Part shown: positions 16,195-25,860 of the stretch, in pieces | How positions within the stretch are numbered: the stretch's first letter is position 1 | Layout of the letters: every line of letters starts with the position of its first letter | Program-made: the position numbers and the translations under genes | The notes under the pieces: model-generated | What the model was told of the DNA's origin: nothing | Databases searched by the model: none | The model's input: only the letters and a program-made list of their open reading frames with translations | Assembly: GCA_036562635.1 (NCBI GenBank) | Contig: DATCJU010000143.1 | Span: 43,188 to 107,187, forward strand | DNA: 64,000 nucleotides | Source: DATCJU01 sp036562635 | GTDB lineage: Bacteria > Actinomycetota > Actinomycetes > Mycobacteriales > Pseudonocardiaceae | Direction: 5' to 3'

Positions 16195-18108
16195 TCACAC
16201 ACCCGGCTGGACCTTCTGCTCGAAGTAGTCAGCCAGGTCGTCCGCGGTGAAGTCGCCGTCGCCGAACCGGATCGTGGTCAGGATGCCCACCAGAGGCCGG
16301 TCCGACACGGTGAACACGAGGGTCCCCACGCCGTCGTCCACCGTCGCCACGTACCGCCCCTTCAACCCGTTGCCACCCCAGTCGGCCTCCACCCGTTCCT
16401 GGTCGCTGGCGCTGACCATGATGTCGCTCATCTGGTCCGCCACGAGCTTGGACGTGGCGTGCAGGTAGGTGACGGTGGTGTTGTCCCTGCCGCTGTTCAT
16501 CCGGCAGGTGACGGTGACCCCGGTCAGGTCCTCCAGACCGGAGATGGCACCGAATCCCGCCGAACAGTTCCCCTCGTCGGCGACGTGGTGGGCCAGCTGC
16601 CGCAGGCAGCGGGTGAAGCCCTTGTCGTCCTTCTCCCCCGGCTTGGCGCACTCCTCGGCGGTGGGCAGCGCGGGCGCGTCGTTGCTCAGGAGGAAGACAC
16701 CGCCGACCACACCGAGCGCGAGCACGACGAGTGCCGCGACGCCGGCCAGCACCAGCTTCCCCTTCTTCGACCCGCTCCCCCCGCTGCCGGGCGGCTGAGC
16801 GGCGGGGCTGCCGTAGGAACCGGTGAAGGGGGTCACCGTGGGCTGGAGCTGCTGGGGGGCGGCGGGCTGCGGCAGCGTGGGCTGCGGCCCCGTCAACGGC
16901 TGTGCCGGCTGTGCACCGGTCGCGGGATGGGCAGGCCCGGCCGGGTACCCGCCACCGCTCACCGGCACGGAGAGACCGCCACTGGCCGGGCCGGTGGTGG
17001 CCAGCCGGGAACTCAGGTCCTGGGTGCGCATACTGGTGCCGTCCTGCGCCACGTGGTGCGCACCGAGGGCGACGGCGGTCTCGGGCTGGTCCAGGCTGGT
17101 GGGCACCACCCGGAGCTGCTCGGCGATGAGCGTGGCGATCAGCGGAATCCGGCTGGAGCCTCCGACCAGGTAGATGCCGGCGAGGGACTCGGGGGTCATC
17201 CCGGCCGAACGGATGGTGGCCGCCAGCAGTTCGACACTGCGCAGCAGGCTGGGGCGGATGAGCGCCTCCAGCTCGGCCCTGGTCACCAGCACGTCCTCGA
17301 AGGGTTCGGGCAGCGGCACCTCGGTCTGCGCGTGGCGGGACAGGGCCTCCTTGGCCGCCTTGACGTCCTCGCGCAGCGCCCGCTGGGCCCGCCGGTCACC
17401 GGTGGACTCGGGACGCAGCAACCGCTGCCAACGCGCCGGGTCACGCTGGGAGACCTGGCGTCCCACGTGCTCCAGCAGCGCCTGGTCCACGTCCAGACCG
17501 CCCAGATCCGGCAGGCCGTCCTCGGCCAGGACCACGTAGCCGTTGTTGGTCGCACCGACCACGGCACAGTCGAAGGTGCCGCCTCCCAGGTCGTAGACCG
17601 CCAGGGCCTGCCCGGGGGCGAGGGCGCGGTCGGGGAACGAGGCGAAGTGGGCGGCGGCGGCCACCGGCTCGGGCACCAGGACCAGGTTGGATCCCAGCCC
17701 GGCCAGCCGTGCCGCACCGAGCAGCACGTTGCGCCGCATCGCACCCCACTGCGCGGGGTGGGTCAGTCGAACCTCGTCGGGGGTGGCACCGCCGAGCTGC
17801 CGGGAGGTCTCCTCCGCGACCCGGCGCAGCACCGCGGCCAGCGCCTCGCCGACGGGAACGATGGTGTCGCCGAGCAGCAGCGTGCCCTCGTCCACCCGCC
17901 GCTTGGGGTTGGGTTCGAAACGCGCCGGGTCCAGACGCGCCCGGCGCTCGGCGTCCCGACCGACCACGAGGGTGCCGTCCTCGGCGGCGAACACCGCCGA
18001 GGGCATGTTGGTCGAACCGTCCACCTCGACCACGCGGGGTGGACGGCCGTGTGCCGACAGCACCGCAACCGTGTTGGACGTGCCCAGGTCCACGGACAGG
18101 ACGTGCAC
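16195..18108 (-). CDS. Membrane-anchored Hsp70-like ATPase
   Basis: 637-aa protein with a DnaK-type actin-fold ATPase at residues 1 to about 350: phosphate-1 VDLGTSNTVAVL, phosphate-2 VYDLGGGTFDCAVVG, adenosine motif IYLVGGSSRIPLI. There is no Hsp70 substrate-binding domain. Instead, a Pro/Gln/Gly-rich linker (about 360-447), a Lys-rich stop (GSKKGK) and one membrane segment (452-475) lead to an outside domain of about 160 residues. That domain has four Cys (487, 501, 515, 535), which could form two disulfides. GGGGAGA lies just before the GTG start. It looks like an ATP-driven signalling or sensing protein across the membrane rather than a folding chaperone (inference). Confidence 0.85.
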   Translation of the reverse strand: MHVLSVDLGTSNTVAVLSAHGRPPRVVEVDGSTNMPSAVFAAEDGTLVVGRDAERRARLDPARFEPNPKRRVDEGTLLLGDTIVPVGEALAAVLRRVAEETSRQLGGATPDEVRLTHPAQWGAMRRNVLLGAARLAGLGSNLVLVPEPVAAAAHFASFPDRALAPGQALAVYDLGGGTFDCAVVGATNNGYVVLAEDGLPDLGGLDVDQALLEHVGRQVSQRDPARWQRLLRPESTGDRRAQRALREDVKAAKEALSRHAQTEVPLPEPFEDVLVTRAELEALIRPSLLRSVELLAATIRSAGMTPESLAGIYLVGGSSRIPLIATLIAEQLRVVPTSLDQPETAVALGAHHVAQDGTSMRTQDLSSRLATTGPASGGLSVPVSGGGYPAGPAHPATGAQPAQPLTGPQPTLPQPAAPQQLQPTVTPFTGSYGSPAAQPPGSGGSGSKKGKLVLAGVAALVVLALGVVGGVFLLSNDAPALPTAEECAKPGEKDDKGFTRCLRQLAHHVADEGNCSAGFGAISGLEDLTGVTVTCRMNSGRDNTTVTYLHATSKLVADQMSDIMVSASDQERVEADWGGNGLKGRYVATVDDGVGTLVFTVSDRPLVGILTTIRFGDGDFTADDLADYFEQKVQPGV

Positions 18109-18240
18109 TGCTCTCCCCTCGCCGGCGGTCCCGTGGTGATGTCAGGACGATGCTGCCACGCCGTCCTTTCACCCGTACGCGGTATCGAAGGAGCGGGAGC
18201 GGACGGCGGCATCCTGTTGGCCCGACCGAACGGTCCCGAT

Positions 18241-18246
18241 CATTCT
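18241..18246 (+). promoter_or_regulatory. -10-like element before the DUF4291 gene
   Basis: CATTCT, 6 nt before the GTG at 18253, and no Shine-Dalgarno sequence. Consistent with a leaderless start, though the first base departs from TAnnnT. Confidence 0.35.
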
Positions 18247-18252
18247 CCCATC

Positions 18253-18844
18253 GTGCGATCACGTCAGGTCCGGGCCCGTTTCGACGAGCGCACCATCACC
18301 GTCTACCAGGCGTGTTCACCGCGGATCGCCGAGCCGGCCCTCGCCACGGGCGCCTTCGTCGCGCCTCTCCGACGCGACCGCATGACCTGGATCAAGCCCT
18401 CGTTCCTGCGGATGAGGTACCGCTCCGGATGGGCGACGAAGCCGGGACAGGAACGGGTCCTGTCGATCTCGATCACCCGCGCGGGCTTCGAGTGGGCGTT
18501 GCGGCACTCCTGCCCGAGTTCCCACCAGTCCGACCACTGCCCCGACGTGGACACCTGGCGCAGGCACCCGGCCGCCTCCCCCGGTCCGTGTGCAGTGGGA
18601 TCCGGAACGCGACCTGCACCCGCGTCCGCTGCCCCACCGGTCCCTGCAGGTCGGGCTGTCCGGGGAGGCGGTGCGCCGGTGCCTTGACGAGTGGATCGTC
18701 GAGATCCTGGACGTGACGGAGACGGCGCACCGGATCCGCGACCTGGTCACCGCCGGTGATCCGGCCGGGGCACGCGCCCATCTGCCCGACGAGCGGCTCT
18801 ACCCGCTCCCACCCGAGGTCGCTGTCGCCGCGGGTACGGGATGA
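18253..18844 (+). pseudogene. DUF4291 family protein, frameshifted
   Basis: Two frames together encode one DUF4291 protein. The first part runs from the GTG at 18253 (RQVRARFDERTITVYQACSP, RDRMTWIKPSFLRMRYRSGW, ERVLSISITRAGFEWALRHS). The second part, in the next frame, continues VQWDPERDLHPRPLPHRSLQ, VGLSGEAVRRCLDEWIVEI and RLYPLPPEV. The switch falls in the CCCCC run at 18578-18582. Removing one C joins the halves as ...AASPVRVQWDP, which matches the family. This is a single-base insertion, either true inactivation or a sequencing error in a homopolymer. The stop overlaps a possible ATG of lhr (ATGA at 18841). Function of the family is unknown. Confidence 0.75.
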
Positions 18845-18903
18845 CCCGGGTCCGCCGCACCCCGGCCGGCGCGACCCGGCGGTTGTCGGTGACCGGGGTG
18901 AGG

Positions 18904-21900
18904 ATGGGAGCCGTGCGCGACGGTACAGCCGGTCCCTCGACGAGCTCCTCGGTCCTCGAGGTGTTCTCCCCCATCACCCGGGAGTGGTTCCGCAGCGCGT
19001 TCGCTGCACCGACCGAGGCCCAGGTGGGTGCGTGGCGCGCGGTGGCCGCGGGCCGGAACGCACTGGTCGTCGCCCCGACCGGGTCAGGCAAGACCCTCGC
19101 CGCGTTCCTGTGGGCGCTGGACCGGCTCGCGGTGCAGGGGCCACCGGCCGATCCTCGGACCCGGTGCCGGGTGTTGTACGTCTCCCCCCTCAAGGCGCTG
19201 GCCGTCGACGTGGAGCGCAACCTGCGCGCACCGCTGGCCGGGATGCGCCAGGCGGCGCGGCGGCAGGGGCTTCCCGAACCGCAGATCCGCGTGGGTATGC
19301 GCACCGGGGACACTCCGGCGGCGGACCGTCGCGCGTTCGGCAGGACCCCGCCGGACGTCCTGGTGACCACCCCGGAGTCACTGTTCCTGCTGCTCACCTC
19401 GTCTGCCAGGGAGTCCCTGCGCGGAGTGGAGACGGTGATCGTGGACGAGGTGCACGCGGTGGCCGGCGACAAACGCGGTGCGCACCTGGCGCTGTCCCTG
19501 GAACGGCTGGATGCGCTGCTGGACCGGCCGGCGCAGCGCATCGGGTTGTCCGCCACCGTCCGCCCAGTCGAGGAGGTCGCCACGTTCCTGGCCGGGGGCC
19601 GCCCGGTCGAGGTGGTGCAGCCGCCGCTGCGCAAGACCGTCGAGGTGCGGGTCGAGGTCCCGGTGGCGGACATGTCCGTGGTGGGTGACCCGTCCCTCGG
19701 TGCGGAGCAGGCGGGCGGTGTTCCCGACGGTCCCGACGAGCTCGGGGAGGTACTGGGCCCTGCGGACGGCTCGCAACGGCGGAACTCGATCTGGCCGGCG
19801 GTGGAGCGCCGGGTGCTGGAGCTGGTCCGGGCACACCGTTCCACCATCGTGTTCGTCAACTCGCGGCGGCTGGCCGAGCGGCTCACCGCCCGGCTCAACG
19901 AGCTCGCGGCGGAGCAGGACGCCCTCGCCCGCGGCGCGGAGGGGGGCGAGGCGGAGCCCGGCGGGGTCACGGTCCCGGCGGCACGCTTCCCGGCCCAGGC
20001 GGTGGGCCAGTCCGGGGTCGCCGGCCCGGCATCGTCCGTGCCGGCGACCGCGACGGGCTCCGGCGACCCGCCCCCGGTGATCGCCCGGGCACACCACGGT
20101 TCGATGGCCCGCGAACAACGTCGGGTGGTCGAGGAGGAACTCAAGTCCGGTCGACTGCCCTGCGTCGTGGCCACCTCGTCCCTGGAGCTGGGTATCGACA
20201 TGGGCGCGGTCGACCTGGTGGTACAGGTGGAGGCACCGCCGAGCGTGGCGTCGGGGTTGCAGCGGGTCGGCCGGGCCGGGCACCAGGTCGGTGCGGTGTC
20301 CCGTGGGGTGATGTTCCCCAAGTTCCGCGGTGACCTGGTGGCGTGCGCGGTGACCGCCGAGCGGATGGCCGCCGGGGCCATCGAGGCGATCCGCTACCCG
20401 CGCAACCCACTGGACGTGCTGGCCCAGCACATCGTCGCCATGGTCGCGATGGAACCGTGGACGGTGGACGAGCTGGCCGCGCTGGTCCGCCGCGCCGCAC
20501 CGTTCGCCTCGTTGCCCGACTCCGCGCTGCACGCCGTGCTGGACATGCTCTCCGGGCGCTACCCCAGCGAGGAGTTCGGTGAGCTGCGCGCCCGGATCGT
20601 CTGGGATCGGGTGACCGGTCGGCTGTACGGCCGGCCCGGCGCGCAGCGGCTGGCGGTCACCTCGGGAGGCACCATCCCGGACCGGGGCCTGTTCACCGTG
20701 ACGACCCCCGGGGAGGACGGTCGTCCCGGTTCCCGGGTCGGTGAACTGGACGAGGAGATGGTCTACGAGTCCCGGGTGGGTGACACCTTCCTGCTGGGCA
20801 CCTCGGCCTGGCGGGTGGAGGACATCACCCCGGACCGGGTCGTGGTGGTGCCCGCCCCGGGGCAACCCGCGCGGATGCCGTTCTGGAAGGGCGACGCCGC
20901 CGGACGTCCCCTGGAGCTGGGGCGAGCGGTGGGTGCCTTCGTCCGTGAACTGGTCTCGGCGGCCCCCGAGCAGGCCAGGGCCCGGGCCCGCGCGGCCGGT
21001 CTGGACGAGTGGGCGTGCGACAACCTGCTGACCTATCTCGACGAGCAACGGGCGGCCACCCGGCACGTGCCCGACGACCGCACGGTGGTGGTGGAGCGGT
21101 TCCGGGACGAACTGGGGGACTGGCGTCTGGTGGTGCACTCCCCGTTCGGGGCGCAGGTCAACGGGCCGTGGGCCCTGGCCATCGCGGCCCGGCTACGGGA
21201 GCGCCGAGGTGTGGAACCACACGTCGCGCACTCCGACGACGGCATCGTGCTGCGCCTGCCGGACACGCTGGACGAGGCCGGCGAGGAGGTGTTGCCCACC
21301 GCGGAGGACGTGCTGCTCGACCCCGAGGAGGTGGAGCAGCTCGTGGTGGCCGAGGTGGGGACGTCACCGCTGTTCGCCGCCCGGTTCCGCGAGTGCGCGG
21401 CGCGTTCGCTGCTGCTGCCCCGCCGCGACCCCCGACGCCGCACCCCCCTGTGGCAGCAACGGCAACGGTCCGCCCAGCTGCTGTCGGTGGCCGCCCGGTA
21501 CGAGCGGTTCCCGGTGGTGCTGGAGGCCATGCGGGAGTGCCTGCAGGACGTGTACGACCTGCCGGGCCTGCGCGACCTGATGGAGCAGGTGCGGTCCCGT
21601 CGGGTGCGGGTGGTGGAGGTGACCACACCGGCTCCGTCGCCGTTCGCCCGCAGCCTGCTCTTCGGATACGTCGGGATGTTCCTCTACGAGGCCGATGCAC
21701 CGCTGGCCGAGCGGAGGGCGGCGGCGCTGTCGTTGGACTCGACACTGCTGGCCGAACTGCTGGGGTCCGAGGCGCTTCGCGAGCTGCTCGACCCCGACGT
21801 GCTGGCCGAGACGGAAGCACAGCTGCAGTGGCTTACCCCGGAGCGGCAGGTCCGCGACGTGGAGGGCACCGCCGACCTGCTGCGGTTCCTCGGTGACCTG

Positions 21901-23703
21901 ACCGAGGAGGAGGCGGCGCAGCGGGGGGTGCGGCCGGAGTGGCTGGAGGAGTTGGCGGCGGCGCACCGGGCTCTGCGGGTGCGGATCGCCGGACAGGAAC
22001 GGTGGATCGCGGTCGAGGACGCCGGCCGGATGCGGGACGCGCTGGGTGTGGCCCTGCCGGTGGGTGTGCCGGAGGCGTTCACCGAGTCCGTTCCGGACCC
22101 ACTGGGCGACCTGCTGGTCCGGTACGCCCGGCACCGGGGACCGTTCACCGCGACGGAAGCCGCCCACCGGTTCGGCCTGGGGGTGGCCGTGGTGACCGGG
22201 GTGTTGGAACGGATGACCGCCTCAGGTCACCTGGTGCGTGGTGAGCTGCGTCCGCTGCCGGCGTCCCCGGGGGAACGGGACGTGGCCGGGGTCGAGTACT
22301 GCGACGCCGGGGTGCTGCGTCGGGTTCGCCGGGCCTCCCTGGCACGGTTGCGTGCCGAGATCGAGCCGGTGGAACCGGCCGCGCTGGGGCGCTTCCTGCC
22401 CGCCTGGCACGGTGTCGACCCCGTGCTGCCCGATCGGCGAGCCGGCGGTGCGGTGGGACTGCGCTCGGTGCCCACCGTGGACGACGTCCTGGCCGTGGTG
22501 GAGCAACTGGCGGGGGCACCGCTGCCGGCCAGCGCGCTGGAGTCGCTGGTGCTGCCGGCCCGGTTTCCCGGTTACTCCCCGGCTCTGCTGGACGAGCTCA
22601 CGGCCACGGGCGAGGTCACCTGGACCGGCTGCGGGGCCCTGGCCGGTGGGGACGGTTGGGTGGCCCTGGCTCCCACCGACATGGCCGACCTGCTGCTCCC
22701 GGAGGTGGCGGACGCCGTTCCCGACACCCCGCTGCACCGTGCGGTGCGGGACGCGCTGCACGGCGGTGCGCTGTTCTTCCCACAGCTGGCCGCGGGAGCA
22801 CGTGCCTGGGTGGTGGAGGCGGGAGCGACGGAACCGAACGACCGGGAACTGCTGGACGCGCTGTGGGACCTGGTGTGGGCGGGTGTGGTGACCAACGACA
22901 CCCTCGCACCGCTGCGTTCCCTGGTCTCGGGGCGGGGTGCGGCGCACAGGCCACGACGGTCGGCACCCCGGGGACGGTACGCCCGCCTGCGGGCCGCCCG
23001 GACCGCACCGATCGGCCGTGGAGGGCCGCCCACCGCCGCGGGGCGGTGGTCCCTGGTTCCCCCACGGGAGACGGACCCCACCCGCCGGGCGCACGCGCGG
23101 GCCGAGGCGTTCCTGGAACGGCACGGTGTGCTCACCCGGGGTGCGCTGGACACCGAGCGGCTCACCGGCGGGTTCAGCGGTGTCTACCGGGTGCTGCGGA
23201 GGATGGAGGAGTCGGGACACATCGTCCGGGGTTACGTGGTGGACGGGCTGGGTGCGACCCAGTTCGCGGTACGCGGCGCGGTGGACCGGCTGCGTGCGTC
23301 GTCCCGGCCGCTGTCCGAGACACGCCCGGCCGAGCTGCCGGTCGTGGTGCTGGCAGCGGCCGATCCGGCGCAGCCCTACGGAGCCGCCCTGCCCTGGCCG
23401 GACCCGGTGGGCACGACCGGGCACCGCCCGGCACGCAAGGCCGGGGCACTGGTGTGCCTGGTCGACGGGCTTCCCGTGCTCTACGTGGAGCGGGGTGGGC
23501 GCTCGCTGCTGTCGTTCACCGAGGACGCCGACCTGCTGCGGGCAGCGGCCGGTGGGCTGGCCCGGGCGGTGCGCCAGGGATGGCTGGGCCAGCTCACCGT
23601 GGAACGGGCCGACGGGGAGTACGCCCTGAACTCCACACTGGCCGAGGTGCTGCGGGAGGCCGGGTTCCACGCCACGCCCCGGGGACTGCGGCTGCGGGCC
23701 TGA
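18904..23703 (+). CDS. lhr: ATP-dependent helicase Lhr (large helicase-related)
   Basis: Superfamily 2 DNA repair helicase of about 1600 aa, the full-length Lhr form with a long C-terminal extension. Numbered from 18904: motif I APTGSGKT ends at about 64, motif Ia YVSPLKALAVD, motif II DEVH at 181-184, motif III GLSATVRP, motif V TSSLELGIDMGAVDLVVQ, motif VI LQRVGRAGH. The Lhr-core winged helix and domain 4 follow, and the C-terminal half carries repeated winged-helix elements. The start is uncertain: ATG 18841 overlaps the DUF4291 stop, ATG 18904 has GGGGTGAGG upstream, and GTG 18913 also fits. It converges on acdS, with 78 bp and no strong hairpin between them. Confidence 0.95.
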   Translation: MGAVRDGTAGPSTSSSVLEVFSPITREWFRSAFAAPTEAQVGAWRAVAAGRNALVVAPTGSGKTLAAFLWALDRLAVQGPPADPRTRCRVLYVSPLKALAVDVERNLRAPLAGMRQAARRQGLPEPQIRVGMRTGDTPAADRRAFGRTPPDVLVTTPESLFLLLTSSARESLRGVETVIVDEVHAVAGDKRGAHLALSLERLDALLDRPAQRIGLSATVRPVEEVATFLAGGRPVEVVQPPLRKTVEVRVEVPVADMSVVGDPSLGAEQAGGVPDGPDELGEVLGPADGSQRRNSIWPAVERRVLELVRAHRSTIVFVNSRRLAERLTARLNELAAEQDALARGAEGGEAEPGGVTVPAARFPAQAVGQSGVAGPASSVPATATGSGDPPPVIARAHHGSMAREQRRVVEEELKSGRLPCVVATSSLELGIDMGAVDLVVQVEAPPSVASGLQRVGRAGHQVGAVSRGVMFPKFRGDLVACAVTAERMAAGAIEAIRYPRNPLDVLAQHIVAMVAMEPWTVDELAALVRRAAPFASLPDSALHAVLDMLSGRYPSEEFGELRARIVWDRVTGRLYGRPGAQRLAVTSGGTIPDRGLFTVTTPGEDGRPGSRVGELDEEMVYESRVGDTFLLGTSAWRVEDITPDRVVVVPAPGQPARMPFWKGDAAGRPLELGRAVGAFVRELVSAAPEQARARARAAGLDEWACDNLLTYLDEQRAATRHVPDDRTVVVERFRDELGDWRLVVHSPFGAQVNGPWALAIAARLRERRGVEPHVAHSDDGIVLRLPDTLDEAGEEVLPTAEDVLLDPEEVEQLVVAEVGTSPLFAARFRECAARSLLLPRRDPRRRTPLWQQRQRSAQLLSVAARYERFPVVLEAMRECLQDVYDLPGLRDLMEQVRSRRVRVVEVTTPAPSPFARSLLFGYVGMFLYEADAPLAERRAAALSLDSTLLAELLGSEALRELLDPDVLAETEAQLQWLTPERQVRDVEGTADLLRFLGDLTEEEAAQRGVRPEWLEELAAAHRALRVRIAGQERWIAVEDAGRMRDALGVALPVGVPEAFTESVPDPLGDLLVRYARHRGPFTATEAAHRFGLGVAVVTGVLERMTASGHLVRGELRPLPASPGERDVAGVEYCDAGVLRRVRRASLARLRAEIEPVEPAALGRFLPAWHGVDPVLPDRRAGGAVGLRSVPTVDDVLAVVEQLAGAPLPASALESLVLPARFPGYSPALLDELTATGEVTWTGCGALAGGDGWVALAPTDMADLLLPEVADAVPDTPLHRAVRDALHGGALFFPQLAAGARAWVVEAGATEPNDRELLDALWDLVWAGVVTNDTLAPLRSLVSGRGAAHRPRRSAPRGRYARLRAARTAPIGRGGPPTAAGRWSLVPPRETDPTRRAHARAEAFLERHGVLTRGALDTERLTGGFSGVYRVLRRMEESGHIVRGYVVDGLGATQFAVRGAVDRLRASSRPLSETRPAELPVVVLAAADPAQPYGAALPWPDPVGTTGHRPARKAGALVCLVDGLPVLYVERGGRSLLSFTEDADLLRAAAGGLARAVRQGWLGQLTVERADGEYALNSTLAEVLREAGFHATPRGLRLRA

Positions 23704-23781
23704 GGACCGGACCGACACCTCACCGACGCGGAGGAGCACGGCTGCCCCGCTCCGGCGGGCTGCCGCGCCCTGCAGCGCTGC

Positions 23782-24786
23782 TCAGTCGGTGAACAGTGCA
23801 CTGTAGGCGTTGAGCGCGGGTTGTCCACCGAGATGGGCGAACAGCACGGTCGAGCTGCGGTCGATCTCCCCGGAGGAGACCAGGTCGATCAGCCCGGCCA
23901 TGGACTTCCCCTCGTACACCGGGTCGGTGATCATGCCCTCCAGGCGGGCGGCGAGGCGGATGGCCTCCAGGGTCCGTTCGTCGGGGATGCCGTAGGTGCC
24001 CGCGTGGTAGCGCTCGTCGAGCACCACGTCGGAGTCGTCGATCTCGGTGCCGAGCAGTTCGGCGGTGCGTTGGGCGATCCGCGCTATCTGGGCCCGGGTC
24101 GCAGCGGGCTCGGCCGACGCGTCGATGCCGATGATCCGGCGCTGCTCACCGAGCGCGGCGAACCCGGCGACCATGCCGGCCTGCGTGCTGCCGGTGACCG
24201 AGCACACCACGATGGTGTCGAAACGGATCCCGAGCTGCCGCTCCTGCTCCACCAGCTCGGCGGCCCACTGGGCGAATCCCAGCCCGCCCAGGGGGTGGTC
24301 CGAGGCACCGGCGGGGATCGGGTAGGGCTTGCCGCCCGCCTGCTCGACGTCGTGCAGTGCCTGCTCCCAGCTCGGCTTGATCCCGATGCCGAAGCCGGCG
24401 CGCTCCAGGCGGACCTCGGCGCCCATGACCCGGCTGAGCAGGATGTTGCCCACCCGGTCGTACAGGGGGTCGGGCCACTCCACCCAGCTCTCCTGGACCA
24501 GCACACAGCCGAGCCCGGCTCGTGCGGCGGCCGCCGCCACCTGGCGGGTGTGGTTGGACTGCACCCCGCCGATGGACACGAGGGTGTCGCAGCCCTGGGC
24601 GAGGGCATCCGCGACCAGGTACTCCAGTTTGCGGGTCTTGTTACCGCCGTAGGCCAGGCCGGAGTTGCAGTCCTCCCGCTTGGCCCATATCCGGGCACCA
24701 CCGAGATGACGGGTGAGCCGCTCGAGCGGGTGGACGGGTGAGGGACCGAACAACAGGGGATAACGCGGGTGGTCGACGAGAGGCAT
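23782..24786 (-). CDS. acdS: 1-aminocyclopropane-1-carboxylate (ACC) deaminase
   Basis: PLP enzyme of 334 aa that opens ACC to 2-oxobutyrate and ammonia. The sequence follows the Pseudomonas enzyme along its length: KREDCNSGLAYGGNKTRKLE with the PLP Lys at 50, SIGGVQSNHTRQVAA, CSVTGSTQAGMV and DPVYEGKSMAGLI. Residues that distinguish ACC deaminase from D-cysteine desulfhydrase are the ACC type: Glu292 after Tyr291, and Leu319 in AHLGG. The ATG at 24786 has AGGAG just upstream. No acdR-type regulator is adjacent. It suggests access to plant-derived ACC, or turnover of a related amino acid. Confidence 0.93.
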   Translation of the reverse strand: MPLVDHPRYPLLFGPSPVHPLERLTRHLGGARIWAKREDCNSGLAYGGNKTRKLEYLVADALAQGCDTLVSIGGVQSNHTRQVAAAAARAGLGCVLVQESWVEWPDPLYDRVGNILLSRVMGAEVRLERAGFGIGIKPSWEQALHDVEQAGGKPYPIPAGASDHPLGGLGFAQWAAELVEQERQLGIRFDTIVVCSVTGSTQAGMVAGFAALGEQRRIIGIDASAEPAATRAQIARIAQRTAELLGTEIDDSDVVLDERYHAGTYGIPDERTLEAIRLAARLEGMITDPVYEGKSMAGLIDLVSSGEIDRSSTVLFAHLGGQPALNAYSALFTD

Positions 24787-25266
24787 GGGCACTCCTGGGA
24801 TCGGGGTGACGCCGGCCCGGCCGGCGGGATCGATCCGGGTTCTCCTCGCCCGGTGCCTGACCACGGCCGGCACAGCCGGGGTCGTCTCCCGACGACCGGC
24901 CGATGCTGCACCTCCCACCCGGGTGTGCGGCAGGACCGTACCGGGTGGCGTGCTCGGTGTCCTCGACGAGGGCACCGGGGAGAACCGTCCGTCCGCACTC
25001 GCCCGGTGTCTCGGTGCCGGCACGGCCGCACAGATGCACCCAATCCGTCCGAGCGAGGTGTCGCATCCCGGCATGGTGCTGCGTCCGGAAAAGCCCGGTC
25101 AAGGTCGATGCCCCTGCTCGGCCCGGGTTCCGTCCGGTGCCGGCACCGGACGGGACCGCTCCGTGTCGTCACCGGTTGCTCGGGCGGCCGGTGCGACAGC
25201 CAGGTAGGCCCGGCCGTGTGCCGACCAGGGCCCCGGTGACCGTCGCCGGACCCGGCGGCTGCCCGG
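24787..25266. other. Intergenic region between acdS and the HEPN gene
   Basis: About 480 bp without a convincing gene. Frames stay open by G+C bias, but none reads as a recognisable protein. It contains a 24-bp perfect palindrome at 25130-25153 and otherwise no structure that I can name. Confidence 0.5.
25130..25153. repeat. 24-bp perfect palindrome, possible terminator of the HEPN gene
   Basis: The central 20 bases read GTCCGGTGCCGGCACCGGAC (25132-25151), and both flanks extend the symmetry to 24 bp. It lies about 115 nt beyond the stop of the minus-strand HEPN gene. It could be a terminator hairpin or a protein-binding site for acdS control. Confidence 0.45.
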
Positions 25267-25860
25267 TCACGGACGAGCCCCGTGCACCACGCTCTCGACC
25301 AGGTCCAGGAACTGACCGGTGCGCCGCACCAGGTCGTCGGCGGCCTCGGCGGACACTCCACGGGTGATACCGGCCTGCACCGCGTGTCGCGTCTTGGCCC
25401 CCTCGGCGAAGAAGGCCGCCCACTCCCGCAGCTCGGGAGCCGCCTTCGCCAACAACACCCAGGCACTGGTCGGCTTGCGGCGGCCACGATGGGGCTGGCC
25501 CCGCAGGGCGAGCACCGCCGCGGCTCCACGCAGTGCGGACTGGTGGGCACTCGCGTAACGCTCGGCGGGGGTGGGCAGGCCCTCGGCGTGCAGCAGGCCC
25601 TGTTGGGCCTGTTCCAGCAGGGCCAGCGCGGCGGCAGGAGGGCGGGGGCGTTCCGGCCCCACCCGGAAGGGCCGAGGAGCACGGCGGCCGCGGTAGCACG
25701 CCACCGAGGGGGTCTGCCCTCGGGGAGCGGGGGAGCGCTCGTCCCGGGACATCGCGGGCTCCCCCGTCGGGTCGGCCGAGGAGCCGGCGGACGCACCGGC
25801 GGCAGCCGTCGCGTGGGACGTCGGGTCGGTCTGGCAGAACTTCCTCGCAGGAGCGGACAC
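25267..25860 (-). CDS. SAV_6107-type HEPN domain protein, probable SOS gene
   Basis: 197-aa soluble protein. A low-complexity N-terminus of about 90 residues precedes an all-helical HEPN domain of the SAV_6107 type: PPAAALALLEQAQQGLLHAE, ERYASAHQSALRGAAAVLAL, SAWVLLAKAAPELREWAAFF and EAADDLVRRTGQFLDLVES. The canonical RNase HEPN motif Rx4-6H is not clear. I chose the GTG at 25860 for its GGAGGT ribosome site. A perfect LexA box sits 107 bp upstream, so DNA-damage induction is likely. The molecular role is unknown. Confidence 0.8.
   Translation of the reverse strand: MSAPARKFCQTDPTSHATAAAGASAGSSADPTGEPAMSRDERSPAPRGQTPSVACYRGRRAPRPFRVGPERPRPPAAALALLEQAQQGLLHAEGLPTPAERYASAHQSALRGAAAVLALRGQPHRGRRKPTSAWVLLAKAAPELREWAAFFAEGAKTRHAVQAGITRGVSAEAADDLVRRTGQFLDLVESVVHGARP

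Noticed and set aside
24787..25074. N-terminal extension of ACC deaminase
   Set aside because: The upstream residues have no family similarity, and AGGAG lies just before the ATG at 24786.
25130..25153. Attachment site or mobile-element end
   Set aside because: No integrase, transposase or flanking duplication is seen; it is better read as a hairpin or operator.
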